A stretch of DNA of 64,000 bases. It comes from B18-G4 sp032250805 (GTDB taxonomy: Bacteria > Bacteroidota > Bacteroidia > Bacteroidales > B18-G4). Shown piece by piece: positions 44,521-52,295 of the stretch. Both the position numbers and the translations under genes were made by a program. The stretch's first letter is position 1. Each line of letters starts with the position of its first letter. The DNA is taken from the NCBI GenBank assembly GCA_032250805.1, contig JAVVEM010000004.1, forward strand, positions 54,804-118,803, written 5' to 3'. Below the pieces are notes generated by a model. That model made no database searches, was not told the origin of the DNA, and saw only the letters and a program-made list of their open reading frames with translations.

Positions 44521-46092
44521 ATGAAAAAGATAAATTTAAGATTAATGGCATTGCTCCTTTCGGGAGTTGTAATTATGCTTAGCGGGTCAATCAGGGCCCA
44601 GGAAGGAATATCGAAAGAAAACAGGCAGGTTTCTGCTTTTACAGGTATTGATGTTGGAGGTGCCTTTGATGTGTATCTTAGCCAGGGCGAAGTTGCTGAA
44701 GTTGTTGTGGAAACAGAAACCGGTCACCTCGGAAATATTCGCACAATAGTAAATAACGGAAACCTGGAAATCTCATCAAAAGGGATAAAAAATTCAGATA
44801 AGCTGAATCTTTATGTCACTGCACCGGCAATAGACCGCATCGACATTCATGGGGCAGCTTCACTGGAAGGGATGACCCCACTCAGGGGTGAGCATCTGAA
44901 AATAAAAGCCAGTGGCGCTTCCAACAGCAAACTTGAATTGTACTATGATCGGCTTGATACCGATGTTTCGGGTGCTGCCAGCCTGGTGCTTACAGGCGAG
45001 TCGCCGGATTATTCCAGCAAGGTAAGTGGCGCCGGTAAGGCCTATGCGGGCGGACTGATATCGAAAGTAGCAAGGGTAACCGTCAGTGGTGCAGGTAAAG
45101 CAAGCATAAATGCCACAGAGGAGGTAATTTCCAATACCAGCGGAGCAGGAACAGTCGATCTTGCAACAAAACCTGAAAAACTTAGCATTGTTTCGGACGA
45201 GATCATTGGCGAAAGAGAAAACCTCAATGTTTATACTACTCCGTATGGCGATACCACCAAGGTGAGAATTGCCGGCGTAAAAATTGAAGTGATCGAAGAT
45301 GACAGTACGAGGATCATCCTGGGAAACCGTAAGATCACCGTTGACGACCATGGAAATGTAAAATGGTGCAAGGTGAAAAAACGCAAATTTAACGGCCACT
45401 GGGCAGGCGTTGAACTCGGTATCAACGGTTATTTGACAAAAGATTACGACATGAATTTTAAGCCGGAAGATGAATATCTGGACCTGCGCATGGAAAAATC
45501 AATGCAGGTAAACGTGAACATTTACGAACAAAATGTTGCACTGAGCAAAAAACAAAACTGGGGCATGCTCAGCGGTATAGGGATATCGTGGAACAATTAC
45601 CGTTTCAATTCACCCACTACGCTCAATCACGATTCTGCGTATCTGATCGGATATCTCGACAAAGGAATTGATGTCAGAAAATCGAAGCTGGCCATTGCCT
45701 ACCTTCAGGTTCCCCTGATCATTGAATGGCAGAACCATACCGTTCGCAAGATCAATTCATTCCATGTTGGTTTCGGGCTTGTTTTCGGAGCAAGGATGTG
45801 GTCGTGGCATAAGAAATACTACAATGAGCTTAACAAGGATTATATCTTAACACAATACGATCCGGCCACAGCAAATTATGTTGATCAAGGGGCCAGGAAA
45901 TCGCCGGGCGAAAACAAGACCCGTATCAACGATGATTTTCACCTTCAGCCCTTCAAGGCAGATGCAACATTCCGCATAGGATGGGGACTCGTAAATCTTT
46001 TTGCCACATATAACCTGATGCCTATGTTCAGAAACGACAAAGGACCCGAGTTGCATCAGTTTGCAGCAGGCATTACCTTATTGGGGTGGTAA
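44521..46092 (+). CDS. GIN-domain protein with C-terminal outer-membrane beta-barrel
   Basis: A 523-residue exported protein. Signal peptide about 1-27 (LLLSGVVIMLSGSIRAQ). Residues about 38-215 form a DUF2807 (head GIN) right-handed beta-helix, with repeating patterns such as VSGAGKAYAGG, VSGAGKASINA and TSGAGTVDLATK. A charged linker with VKIEVIEDDSTR follows. From about 295 (WAGVELGINGYLTKDY) to the end is a PorT-like outer-membrane barrel, with FHVGFGLVFGARMW and a final FAAGITLLGW. The gene follows the anti-sigma gene after 82 bases and may be the output or the sensor of that system. The ligand is unknown. Confidence 0.85.
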   Translation: MKKINLRLMALLLSGVVIMLSGSIRAQEGISKENRQVSAFTGIDVGGAFDVYLSQGEVAEVVVETETGHLGNIRTIVNNGNLEISSKGIKNSDKLNLYVTAPAIDRIDIHGAASLEGMTPLRGEHLKIKASGASNSKLELYYDRLDTDVSGAASLVLTGESPDYSSKVSGAGKAYAGGLISKVARVTVSGAGKASINATEEVISNTSGAGTVDLATKPEKLSIVSDEIIGERENLNVYTTPYGDTTKVRIAGVKIEVIEDDSTRIILGNRKITVDDHGNVKWCKVKKRKFNGHWAGVELGINGYLTKDYDMNFKPEDEYLDLRMEKSMQVNVNIYEQNVALSKKQNWGMLSGIGISWNNYRFNSPTTLNHDSAYLIGYLDKGIDVRKSKLAIAYLQVPLIIEWQNHTVRKINSFHVGFGLVFGARMWSWHKKYYNELNKDYILTQYDPATANYVDQGARKSPGENKTRINDDFHLQPFKADATFRIGWGLVNLFATYNLMPMFRNDKGPELHQFAAGITLLGW

Positions 46093-46116
46093 GATCCATC
46101 ACAATATCCTGAATCA

Positions 46117-46152
46117 GGGAAGCAGTCGAAAACGATTGCTTCCCCTTTTTTT
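46117..46152 (+). terminator. Terminator after the sigma/GIN operon
   Basis: GGGAAGCAGTCG, loop AAAA, CGATTGCTTCCC is a 12-bp stem with one G-T pair, followed by eight T. Confidence 0.93.
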
Positions 46153-46254
46153 TGCTGCATCAAATGATGCAATACATTATTGTTATGTGATTATGGGCAT
46201 TTAATAAAAAGAACATCACCAGCTCAGGCAGGTCAGGCATGAATCATTTTTTTG

Positions 46255-46262
46255 TATCTTTG
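46255..46262 (+). promoter_or_regulatory. yebC promoter, -7 element
   Basis: TATCTTTG followed by CACTCCTG, matching TAnnTTTG, 40 bases before the ATG. Confidence 0.6.
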
Positions 46263-46302
46263 CACTCCTGAAAAATAAGAAATCAACTAAATATACCATA
46301 TC

Positions 46303-47043
46303 ATGTCAGGTCATAATAAATGGTCTACCATTAAGCGTAAGAAGGGCGCCAATGACGCCAAGCGGTCGAAGATCTTTTCAAAGATCATTAAAGAGATCAC
46401 CATAGCAGTTAAAGAAAGCGGCCCCGACCCGGAAGGCAATCCAAGGCTAAGACTGGCCATTGCCAATGCAAAGGGTGCCAGCATGCCTAAAGATAATATC
46501 GAAAGGGCCATTAACAAGGGGAAAGATAAAGATTCAAGCAACTTTGTTGAATATACTTTCGAAGGCTATCTCCCGCACGGGATCGCAGCCTATGTTGAAT
46601 GTACTTCCGATAATCAGCAACGCACCGTAAGCAATGTGAGGGCGATCTTTAATAAGTTCAGCGGAAACCTGGGTACAAACGGATCGTTAAGTTTCCTGTT
46701 CGACCGTAAAGGGGTATTTACTATCCCCCTGGGCAACCTCGATCAGGAAGAATTTGAATTGGAGATGATCGATGCCGGAGCGGAAGACATCACTGTTGAA
46801 GACGACTTCATTACGGTAACAACTGCCATGGAAGATTTTGGCAGCTTTATGAAAAAGCTCGAGGAACTTGGTATCGAACCCGAAAACGCAGAACTGCGCC
46901 GCCTGCCAAAGGAAACTGTGAAACTCAACTTTGATGAAGCCCGAAAGGTAATGAAAATTATCGAAACCTTCGAAGAAGACGATGACGTTCAAAATGTGTT
47001 CCACAACATGGAACTTACGGATGAACTGATTGAATCAATGTAA
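46303..47043 (+). CDS. yebC: YebC/PmpR-family protein
   Basis: A 246-residue YebC-family protein. The N-terminus SGHNKWSTIKRKKGANDAKRSKIFSKIIKEI is the family signature, followed by RLRLAIANAKGASMPKDNIERAI and YEGYLPHG-type FEGYLPHGIAAYVE. The C-terminal ferredoxin-like domains end FEEDDDVQNVFHNM. Members have been described as transcription regulators and, more recently, as ribosome-associated factors that help translate difficult sequences. It is a single gene bounded by terminators. Confidence 0.95.
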   Translation: MSGHNKWSTIKRKKGANDAKRSKIFSKIIKEITIAVKESGPDPEGNPRLRLAIANAKGASMPKDNIERAINKGKDKDSSNFVEYTFEGYLPHGIAAYVECTSDNQQRTVSNVRAIFNKFSGNLGTNGSLSFLFDRKGVFTIPLGNLDQEEFELEMIDAGAEDITVEDDFITVTTAMEDFGSFMKKLEELGIEPENAELRRLPKETVKLNFDEARKVMKIIETFEEDDDVQNVFHNMELTDELIESM

Positions 47044-47068
47044 TTTAAAACCAGGATACATAAGGAAG

Positions 47069-47097
47069 GCAGCTTCGGATCAGAGGCTGCTTTTTTT
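47069..47097 (+). terminator. Terminator after yebC
   Basis: GCAGC and GCTGC enclose a 12-base loop, followed by a run of seven or more T. The stem is short but well placed. Confidence 0.75.
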
Positions 47098-47361
47098 ATA
47101 TAAGAGCCATCTCCCTATGCATACCATTAAGCAAAAGCCCCACCATCGGTTTGCAAAATAATTTAAAATCCATATAAATTATTTATACAACCGGAAAATC
47201 CATAAGCCATCGTTTTATGTCTTAGTAACTGTATTTCAGCTTTTTGAGAATTTTACAGCAAGTCTTACTCTTTGGCCTTGTCTCTTATATTGCTGTATTA
47301 TAATTACTTGTGCTTTTCTATATATGTTAAAAGCTTCATTTTTATCTTACAAAAAATATGC

Positions 47362-47369
47362 TAATTTTG
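47362..47369 (+). promoter_or_regulatory. Porin/acs promoter, -7 element
   Basis: TAATTTTG matches TAnnTTTG and lies 57 bases upstream of the porin ATG. No clear -33 element is visible. Confidence 0.5.
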
Positions 47370-47425
47370 TTTGCCTAATAAATTAATTGTTAATTATTTA
47401 ACAAATGAATTTAAGCCAATAAAAG

Positions 47426-48667
47426 ATGAAAAAAGGATTACTCTTATCTATATTTACAGCCCTATGGGCGATTATTTCGATTGCGCAGGAGGAAAGCAAG
47501 TTCGGGATCCGCTTCAGTGGCTTTGTAAAAACCGACATGTTCTGGGATTCCAGGCAAACCATTTCGGCCCGCGAAGGGCACTTTCTGCTATTCCCTGCCA
47601 ACGAAGAGTTAGATAAAAACGGTGAGGACGTCAATGCCAAACCCAATTTTAACCTTTTATCGATCCAGACCAGGCTGCGGGGAACGATCACCGGACCGGA
47701 TGCACTTGGAGCCAAAACTTCGGGTGTGATAGAAGGGGCTTTCTTCGGGCATACCAACGGTGACATCAACGGATTCAGACTGCGTCATGCCTTTGTAAAA
47801 CTGGAATGGACAAAAACCAGCCTCCTAATCGGGCAATACTGGCACCCTTTCTTTATCACCTCATGTTTTCCGGGGGTAGTTTCCTTTAACACAGGATCGC
47901 CCTTCATCCCCTTTACACGAAATCCGCAGATCAGGCTAACACAATCTCTGGGTAAGTTCAAACTATTGCTGGCCGCTTCGTCGGAACTCGATTTTATCAG
48001 CACTGGCCCAAATGGCGACAGCAGGCAATATATCCGGAACAGTGCCATACCCACAATCAGTTTCCGGGCAGAATACGCAAGCACAAACAGCGCGAAAGAC
48101 AGGGAATGCCTCATTGGCTTCGGGATCAATTACAAGACATTGCTTCCGAGGCTGGAAACGGATTCGGCATTCAAAACCAATGAAACAATCAGTACACTAA
48201 GCGAAACAGTATATTTCAAGATGAAGTTTCCGGCGCTCACGGTCAAACTTCAGGGTGTATACGCACAGGATCCATACAACTGGCTGATGATCGGCGGTTA
48301 TGCCGTTGAGGAGATCACCAATCCTGCCAGGGACTTCAGAACCTACGTGCCCATTACTACTGCTTCGGGCTGGCTCGACATCCACAGCAATGGTAAAGTA
48401 TGGCAGGTGGGGCTTCTTGCCGGCTACGCCAGAAATATGGGCGCAGGAAAAGATTTCAGGGGACCGACCTATCAGCGCGGTGCCAATATTGCTTACCTCT
48501 ACAGGATCTCACCCCGCTTTATATACAATGCCGGCAAATTCAGGATCGCTCCCGAGCTCGAGTATACCGTTGCCGCCTATGGCCAGGCACAGGCCGATGG
48601 CATTGTAGAAAACACGAAAGAAATAGGCAATCTCCGATTGCTGTTGGGTGTCTATTATTTTTTCTAA
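47426..48667 (+). CDS. Outer-membrane porin-like beta-barrel protein
   Basis: A 413-residue secreted protein with a signal peptide (KKGLLLSIFTALWAIISIAQ). The mature part begins KFGIRFSGFVKTDMFWDSRQ and shows the alternating pattern of a 16-stranded porin, with IEGAFFGHTNGDINGFRLRHAFVKLEW and LLIGQYWHPFF near 120-145 and a C-terminal LRLLLGVYYFF strand ending in Phe. This resembles DcaP-like porins. It is 55 bases upstream of acs with no terminator between, so both may share a transcript. The permeant solute is unknown; small carboxylates are plausible from context. Confidence 0.78.
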   Translation: MKKGLLLSIFTALWAIISIAQEESKFGIRFSGFVKTDMFWDSRQTISAREGHFLLFPANEELDKNGEDVNAKPNFNLLSIQTRLRGTITGPDALGAKTSGVIEGAFFGHTNGDINGFRLRHAFVKLEWTKTSLLIGQYWHPFFITSCFPGVVSFNTGSPFIPFTRNPQIRLTQSLGKFKLLLAASSELDFISTGPNGDSRQYIRNSAIPTISFRAEYASTNSAKDRECLIGFGINYKTLLPRLETDSAFKTNETISTLSETVYFKMKFPALTVKLQGVYAQDPYNWLMIGGYAVEEITNPARDFRTYVPITTASGWLDIHSNGKVWQVGLLAGYARNMGAGKDFRGPTYQRGANIAYLYRISPRFIYNAGKFRIAPELEYTVAAYGQAQADGIVENTKEIGNLRLLLGVYYFF

Positions 48668-48722
48668 AATCGCATTCATTAAACATAAATAATTTATTCA
48701 ACACTTAAAACTTATAACTATT

Positions 48723-50636
48723 ATGAAAAACAAAATCACCAGCCTGATGGAATATTTTCAGAAATACCAGGAAAGCGTTAACGATCCTGAGGGCTTCTGG
48801 GGAAATATTGCAGAAGATTATATCTGGAGAAAAAAATGGGACAAGGTCCTTGACTGGAATTTTACCGAGCCGGATATCAACTGGTTTGTCAACGGTAAGC
48901 TTAACATTACCGAAAACATTTTCGAACGGAATCTTCCTCATCGTAAAGATCAGACCGCATTACTCTGGGAACCCAATAACCCCGAAGACCCGGCTATCAA
49001 GATCACTTACGGTGAGCTATTCGAAAAAGTTTGCCAGTTTGCCAATGCATTGAAAAACCAGGGTGTAAAAAAAGGCGACCGAGTTGCCCTTTACCTGCCG
49101 ATGATCCTCGAGCTTCCGATCGCCATGCTGGCCTGTGCCCGAATTGGCGCCATTCACTCCATTGTCTTTGCCGGTTTTTCGGCAAACGCACTGGCCGACC
49201 GTATCAACGATGCTACCTGCAATATGGTTATTACTTCAGATGGCGGATTCCGCGGCACAAAAAGCATACCGCTGAAATCTATCGTTGATGAAGCAGTCGA
49301 AACCTGTCCTTCGGTTGACAATGTAATCGTATACAAGCGTACAGGCGAAGATATAAATTGGGTTGAAGGCCGTGATATCTGGTGGCATGATGCCATCGAA
49401 GGCATGGACACCACCTGCGAAGCAGAAGAAATGGATGCCGAAGACACTCTTTTCATCCTTTATACTTCAGGTTCGACAGGCAAACCAAAAGGTGTTTTAC
49501 ATACCACTGCCGGATATATGATTTTCGCTGAATACACATTCAAAAATGTTTTTCAATACAATGAAGGAGATATTTACTGGTGTACTGCCGATATTGGCTG
49601 GGTAACCGGCCACTCTTACATTGTTTACGGACCGTTACTCACAGGAGCTGTTTCCGTGATGTTTGAAGGTGTTCCGACCTGGCCTGATGCCGGACGTTTC
49701 TGGGAAGTTGTGGAAAAACACAAGGTGAATCAGTTTTATACAGCCCCAACAGCCATTCGCGCCCTCATTTCACAAGGAAGTGCGTTTGTAACCAAATACG
49801 ACCGCAGCAGCTTAAAGACTCTGGGTACCGTTGGTGAGCCCATCAACGAAGAAGCCTGGCGTTGGTACCACGATACTGTTGGTGAAGGACGTTGCCCCAT
49901 TGTTGATACCTGGTGGCAAACCGAAACCGGTGGTATCATGATCACTCCACTGGCAGGGATTACCCCTACAAAACCATCATTTGCCACACTGCCACTCCCC
50001 GGTGTTCAACCCATCCTGGTAGATAATGAGGGCAATGAGCTTAAGGGCAATGGTGTTGAGGGCAACCTTTGTATTAAATTCCCCTGGCCGGGCATGATCC
50101 GTACCACTTATGGCGACCATGAACGCTGCCGTCTCACTTATTTCTCGACCTATAAAAATCTCTATTTCACTGGCGACGGAGCCAAACGCGACGAAGAGGG
50201 ATACTACAGGATCATGGGACGTGTTGATGACGTGATCAATGTTTCGGGACACCGTATCGGTACGGCCGAGGTGGAAGATGCTATCAACCAGCACGCCAAA
50301 GTTGTTGAATCAGCTGTTGTTGGATACCCGCACGAGATCAAGGGGTCAGGCATTTATGCTTATGTGATCTGCGATGAGCTCTCGGAAGATGAAGCGCAAA
50401 CCATCGAAAAAGAGATCCGTGATACCGTAACCAAGTTTATCGGACCAATTGCGAAACCCGATATGATCCAGATCGTGAGCGGCCTGCCGAAAACGCGTTC
50501 CGGAAAGATCATGCGAAGGATCCTCCGTAAGATCGGCGAAGGTGATGCCACAAACCTCGGCGACACTTCCACGCTTCTTGATCCGGGCGTAGTTGAAGAG
50601 ATCATTGCCGGAGCAAAAGTTGAAGTAAAACGATAA
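48723..50636 (+). CDS. acs: Acetyl-CoA synthetase (AMP-forming)
   Basis: A 637-residue adenylate-forming enzyme converting acetate, ATP and CoA to acetyl-CoA, AMP and PPi. The P-loop-like motif is LYTSGSTGKPKGVLHT; downstream are DIGWVTGHSYIVYGPL, DTWWQTETGG and TGDGAKRDEEGYYRIMGR. The C-terminal catalytic lysine lies in PKTRSGKIMRRILRK, the site that protein acetyltransferases of the Pat type modify. The length and motif set match Acs rather than propionyl or medium-chain ligases. It is followed by a terminator, then an OFA transporter and the ligase-GNAT gene. Confidence 0.96.
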   Translation: MKNKITSLMEYFQKYQESVNDPEGFWGNIAEDYIWRKKWDKVLDWNFTEPDINWFVNGKLNITENIFERNLPHRKDQTALLWEPNNPEDPAIKITYGELFEKVCQFANALKNQGVKKGDRVALYLPMILELPIAMLACARIGAIHSIVFAGFSANALADRINDATCNMVITSDGGFRGTKSIPLKSIVDEAVETCPSVDNVIVYKRTGEDINWVEGRDIWWHDAIEGMDTTCEAEEMDAEDTLFILYTSGSTGKPKGVLHTTAGYMIFAEYTFKNVFQYNEGDIYWCTADIGWVTGHSYIVYGPLLTGAVSVMFEGVPTWPDAGRFWEVVEKHKVNQFYTAPTAIRALISQGSAFVTKYDRSSLKTLGTVGEPINEEAWRWYHDTVGEGRCPIVDTWWQTETGGIMITPLAGITPTKPSFATLPLPGVQPILVDNEGNELKGNGVEGNLCIKFPWPGMIRTTYGDHERCRLTYFSTYKNLYFTGDGAKRDEEGYYRIMGRVDDVINVSGHRIGTAEVEDAINQHAKVVESAVVGYPHEIKGSGIYAYVICDELSEDEAQTIEKEIRDTVTKFIGPIAKPDMIQIVSGLPKTRSGKIMRRILRKIGEGDATNLGDTSTLLDPGVVEEIIAGAKVEVKR

Positions 50637-50651
50637 CGAATCGAAATTGAA

Positions 50652-50684
50652 GCCTCCCGGGTCGAATGGCCCGGGAGCTTTGTT
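50652..50684 (+). terminator. Terminator after acs
   Basis: CTCCCGGG at 50654-50661 pairs with CCCGGGAG at 50670-50677 around an 8-base loop, followed by CTTTGTTT. The stem is strong and the T run moderate, so partial read-through into the transporter gene is possible. Confidence 0.8.
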
Positions 50685-50702
50685 TAACTAAGCATTCAAA
50701 CT

Positions 50703-51962
50703 ATGGAAAACAAAAAAGTAATGAACCGCTGGCTGGTGGTTGTTGGAGCCATCCTTATCCAGCTGGCTCTCGGAGCCATTTATGCCTGGTCGGTGTTTAC
50801 ACCAGATCTTACTCAGGCCGGCTGGTCGAAGATGGAAACACAGGTCGTTTTCTCTGTTGGCCTGGCCGCATTTGCCTTGTTCATGGTATTTGCCGGAAAA
50901 AGACTTACTGCCTGGGGCCCCCGTAAGCTGTCAATTATTGGTGGCCTTGTTTTGGGACTGGGTTATGCCCTGGCCGGATTATTTGGCGGAACAAGCTTTT
51001 GGGCCCTCGTCATTCTTATTGGCCTCATCGGTGGCGCCGGTATCGGCTTTGCCTATGTTGTGCCTATTGCCGTTGGCATGCGCTGGTTTCCCGATAAAAA
51101 AGGAATGATCACCGGACTTGCTGTTGCAGGCTTCGGATTTGGAGCCATGGGCTGGGTAAAACTTGCTGGATCATGGGGTCACCTTATCCAGAACCTTGGA
51201 TTGTCGACAACCTTTACCGTTTATGGTATTGCCTTTGCAGTTATGGTGATCATTGGCGGTATTTGGATGGTATTCCCTCCTGATGGATGGAAGCCCAAAA
51301 ACTATATACCACCGGAAGTGGACAATGCCGGAAAGCCATCCAAGGGAACTGTCGACTTTACAAGCAGCCAGATGTTGCGTACACCTCAGTTTTACATGAT
51401 CTTCCTCACCTTTGTTTTTAGTGCAGGTGCCGGATTGATGTCGATCGGACTAATGGTACTTTATCCTATCGAAGCATTACAGCAGGCAGGAATGGATAAA
51501 GTGTCGGCCAGTGCAGTTGCAGGTACAGCCATGGCGGTTTTCTTTAGCCTGGCAAACGGACTGGGACGCATACTATGGGGTATGCTCAGCGACAAGCTGG
51601 GACGAAAAACGTCCATTATCATTATGACTGCCACTCAGGGCATCATTGTGATCCTGTTCACTTTTATGGCAGGAAATGAGATCCTCTTATATTTGGGAGC
51701 AACATTGATCGGATTCAACTTCGGTGGTAACTTTGCCTTGTTTCCAACAATTACAGCGGATACATTCGGAACAAAAAATGTGGGCCAGAACTATCCCTTT
51801 ATCTTCCTTGCCTATGGTGTAGGCGGTATTTTCGGACCAATGCTTGGCGGACGCCTGGGAGACCTTGACAATTTCGGACTTGCATTCACTCTTACCGGCA
51901 TCGCAGTGCTTATTGGTACTGTGCTGACCATAATGCTCAAAACTCCTAAAAAAACAGAATAA
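50703..51962 (+). CDS. OFA-family MFS transporter
   Basis: A 419-residue major-facilitator protein with about twelve hydrophobic segments. The first segment, WLVVVGAILIQLALGAIYAWSVF, is typical of the oxalate/formate antiporter-like (OFA) family. LIGGAGIGFAYVVPIAVGMRWFPDKKGMITGLAVAGFGFG follows, with the DKKG motif between helices 4 and 5. A central cytoplasmic loop of about 40 residues lies near 195-230, and GRILWGMLSDKLGRK marks the loop between helices 8 and 9. Substrates in this family are small carboxylates; its place after acs suggests acetate, formate or lactate. The direction of transport cannot be read from sequence. Confidence 0.9.
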   Translation: MENKKVMNRWLVVVGAILIQLALGAIYAWSVFTPDLTQAGWSKMETQVVFSVGLAAFALFMVFAGKRLTAWGPRKLSIIGGLVLGLGYALAGLFGGTSFWALVILIGLIGGAGIGFAYVVPIAVGMRWFPDKKGMITGLAVAGFGFGAMGWVKLAGSWGHLIQNLGLSTTFTVYGIAFAVMVIIGGIWMVFPPDGWKPKNYIPPEVDNAGKPSKGTVDFTSSQMLRTPQFYMIFLTFVFSAGAGLMSIGLMVLYPIEALQQAGMDKVSASAVAGTAMAVFFSLANGLGRILWGMLSDKLGRKTSIIIMTATQGIIVILFTFMAGNEILLYLGATLIGFNFGGNFALFPTITADTFGTKNVGQNYPFIFLAYGVGGIFGPMLGGRLGDLDNFGLAFTLTGIAVLIGTVLTIMLKTPKKTE

Positions 51963-51965
51963 AGG

Positions 51966-52066
51966 GAGTAAGCTTCAGTGGTGGTTTTTTATCCACGAAA
52001 TGCTGCATAAGGTATTGCCGCTGCCTGTGACAACATTATTGACAACTGAAGTACAAGCTTACTCTC
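51966..52066 (+). repeat. Long-range inverted repeat in 3' region of the transporter transcript
   Basis: GGAGTAAGCTTCAGT (51965-51979) faces ACTGAAGTACAAGCTTACT (52045-52063). The arms pair as AGTAAGCTT and CAGT, separated by a bulge, enclosing about 65 bases that contain GGTGG and CCAC. It could fold as a stable RNA domain ahead of the terminator. Confidence 0.5.
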
Positions 52067-52116
52067 CTGCTTAAACGGGCCCGTTTTTGATAAAGCAATA
52101 AACGCGTGTTAATTTT

Positions 52117-52168
52117 AAGGGCGCGGCGCTCCAATAAAACTTATTGTGCGCCGCGCCCTTCTCTTTTT
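52117..52168 (+). terminator. Very strong terminator hairpin
   Basis: AAGGGCGCGGCGC at 52117-52129 pairs perfectly with GCGCCGCGCCCTT at 52148-52160. A small bulge and an inner CAATAA/TTATTG stem with loop AAC extend it. CTCTTTTT follows. This is the strongest hairpin in the window and can act in both directions. Confidence 0.92.
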
Positions 52169-52233
52169 GCCTTTATCCTTATAGAAGAGCGTTATTTCCT
52201 TGTTAATTGTTTCACAAAAAGGTTTTTTGTTCC

Positions 52234-52241
52234 TACCTTTG
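52234..52241 (+). promoter_or_regulatory. Promoter of ligase-GNAT gene, -7 element
   Basis: TACCTTTG followed by CACTGAAT matches TAnnTTTG and lies 54 bases before the ATG. Confidence 0.6.
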
Positions 52242-52295
52242 CACTGAATTTATCAAGCCCGGAAATAATTATAAATACTTAAATATATTTTCAAA

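Larger units (their letters stand above)
47044..47425 (+). other. Intergenic region yebC / porin
   Basis: 382 bases, strongly A/T-rich after the yebC terminator. It holds a -7 element at 47362-47369 for the porin gene. I see no ORF, tRNA or recognisable RNA. Its length leaves room for regulatory sites controlling the porin and acs genes. Confidence 0.5.
51963..52295 (+). other. Structured intergenic region between transporter and ligase-GNAT gene
   Basis: 333 bases with no credible ORF. It holds a long-range inverted repeat (51966-52066), a short palindrome AAACGGGCCCGTTT at 52073-52086 followed by T, a very strong terminator (52117-52168), and the promoter element of the next gene at 52234-52241. 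Confidence 0.6.

Noticed and set aside
44860..45399. 179-codon minus-strand open frame
   Set aside because: It is a shadow of the repetitive GIN domain, with Cys/Tyr-rich composition typical of antisense frames.
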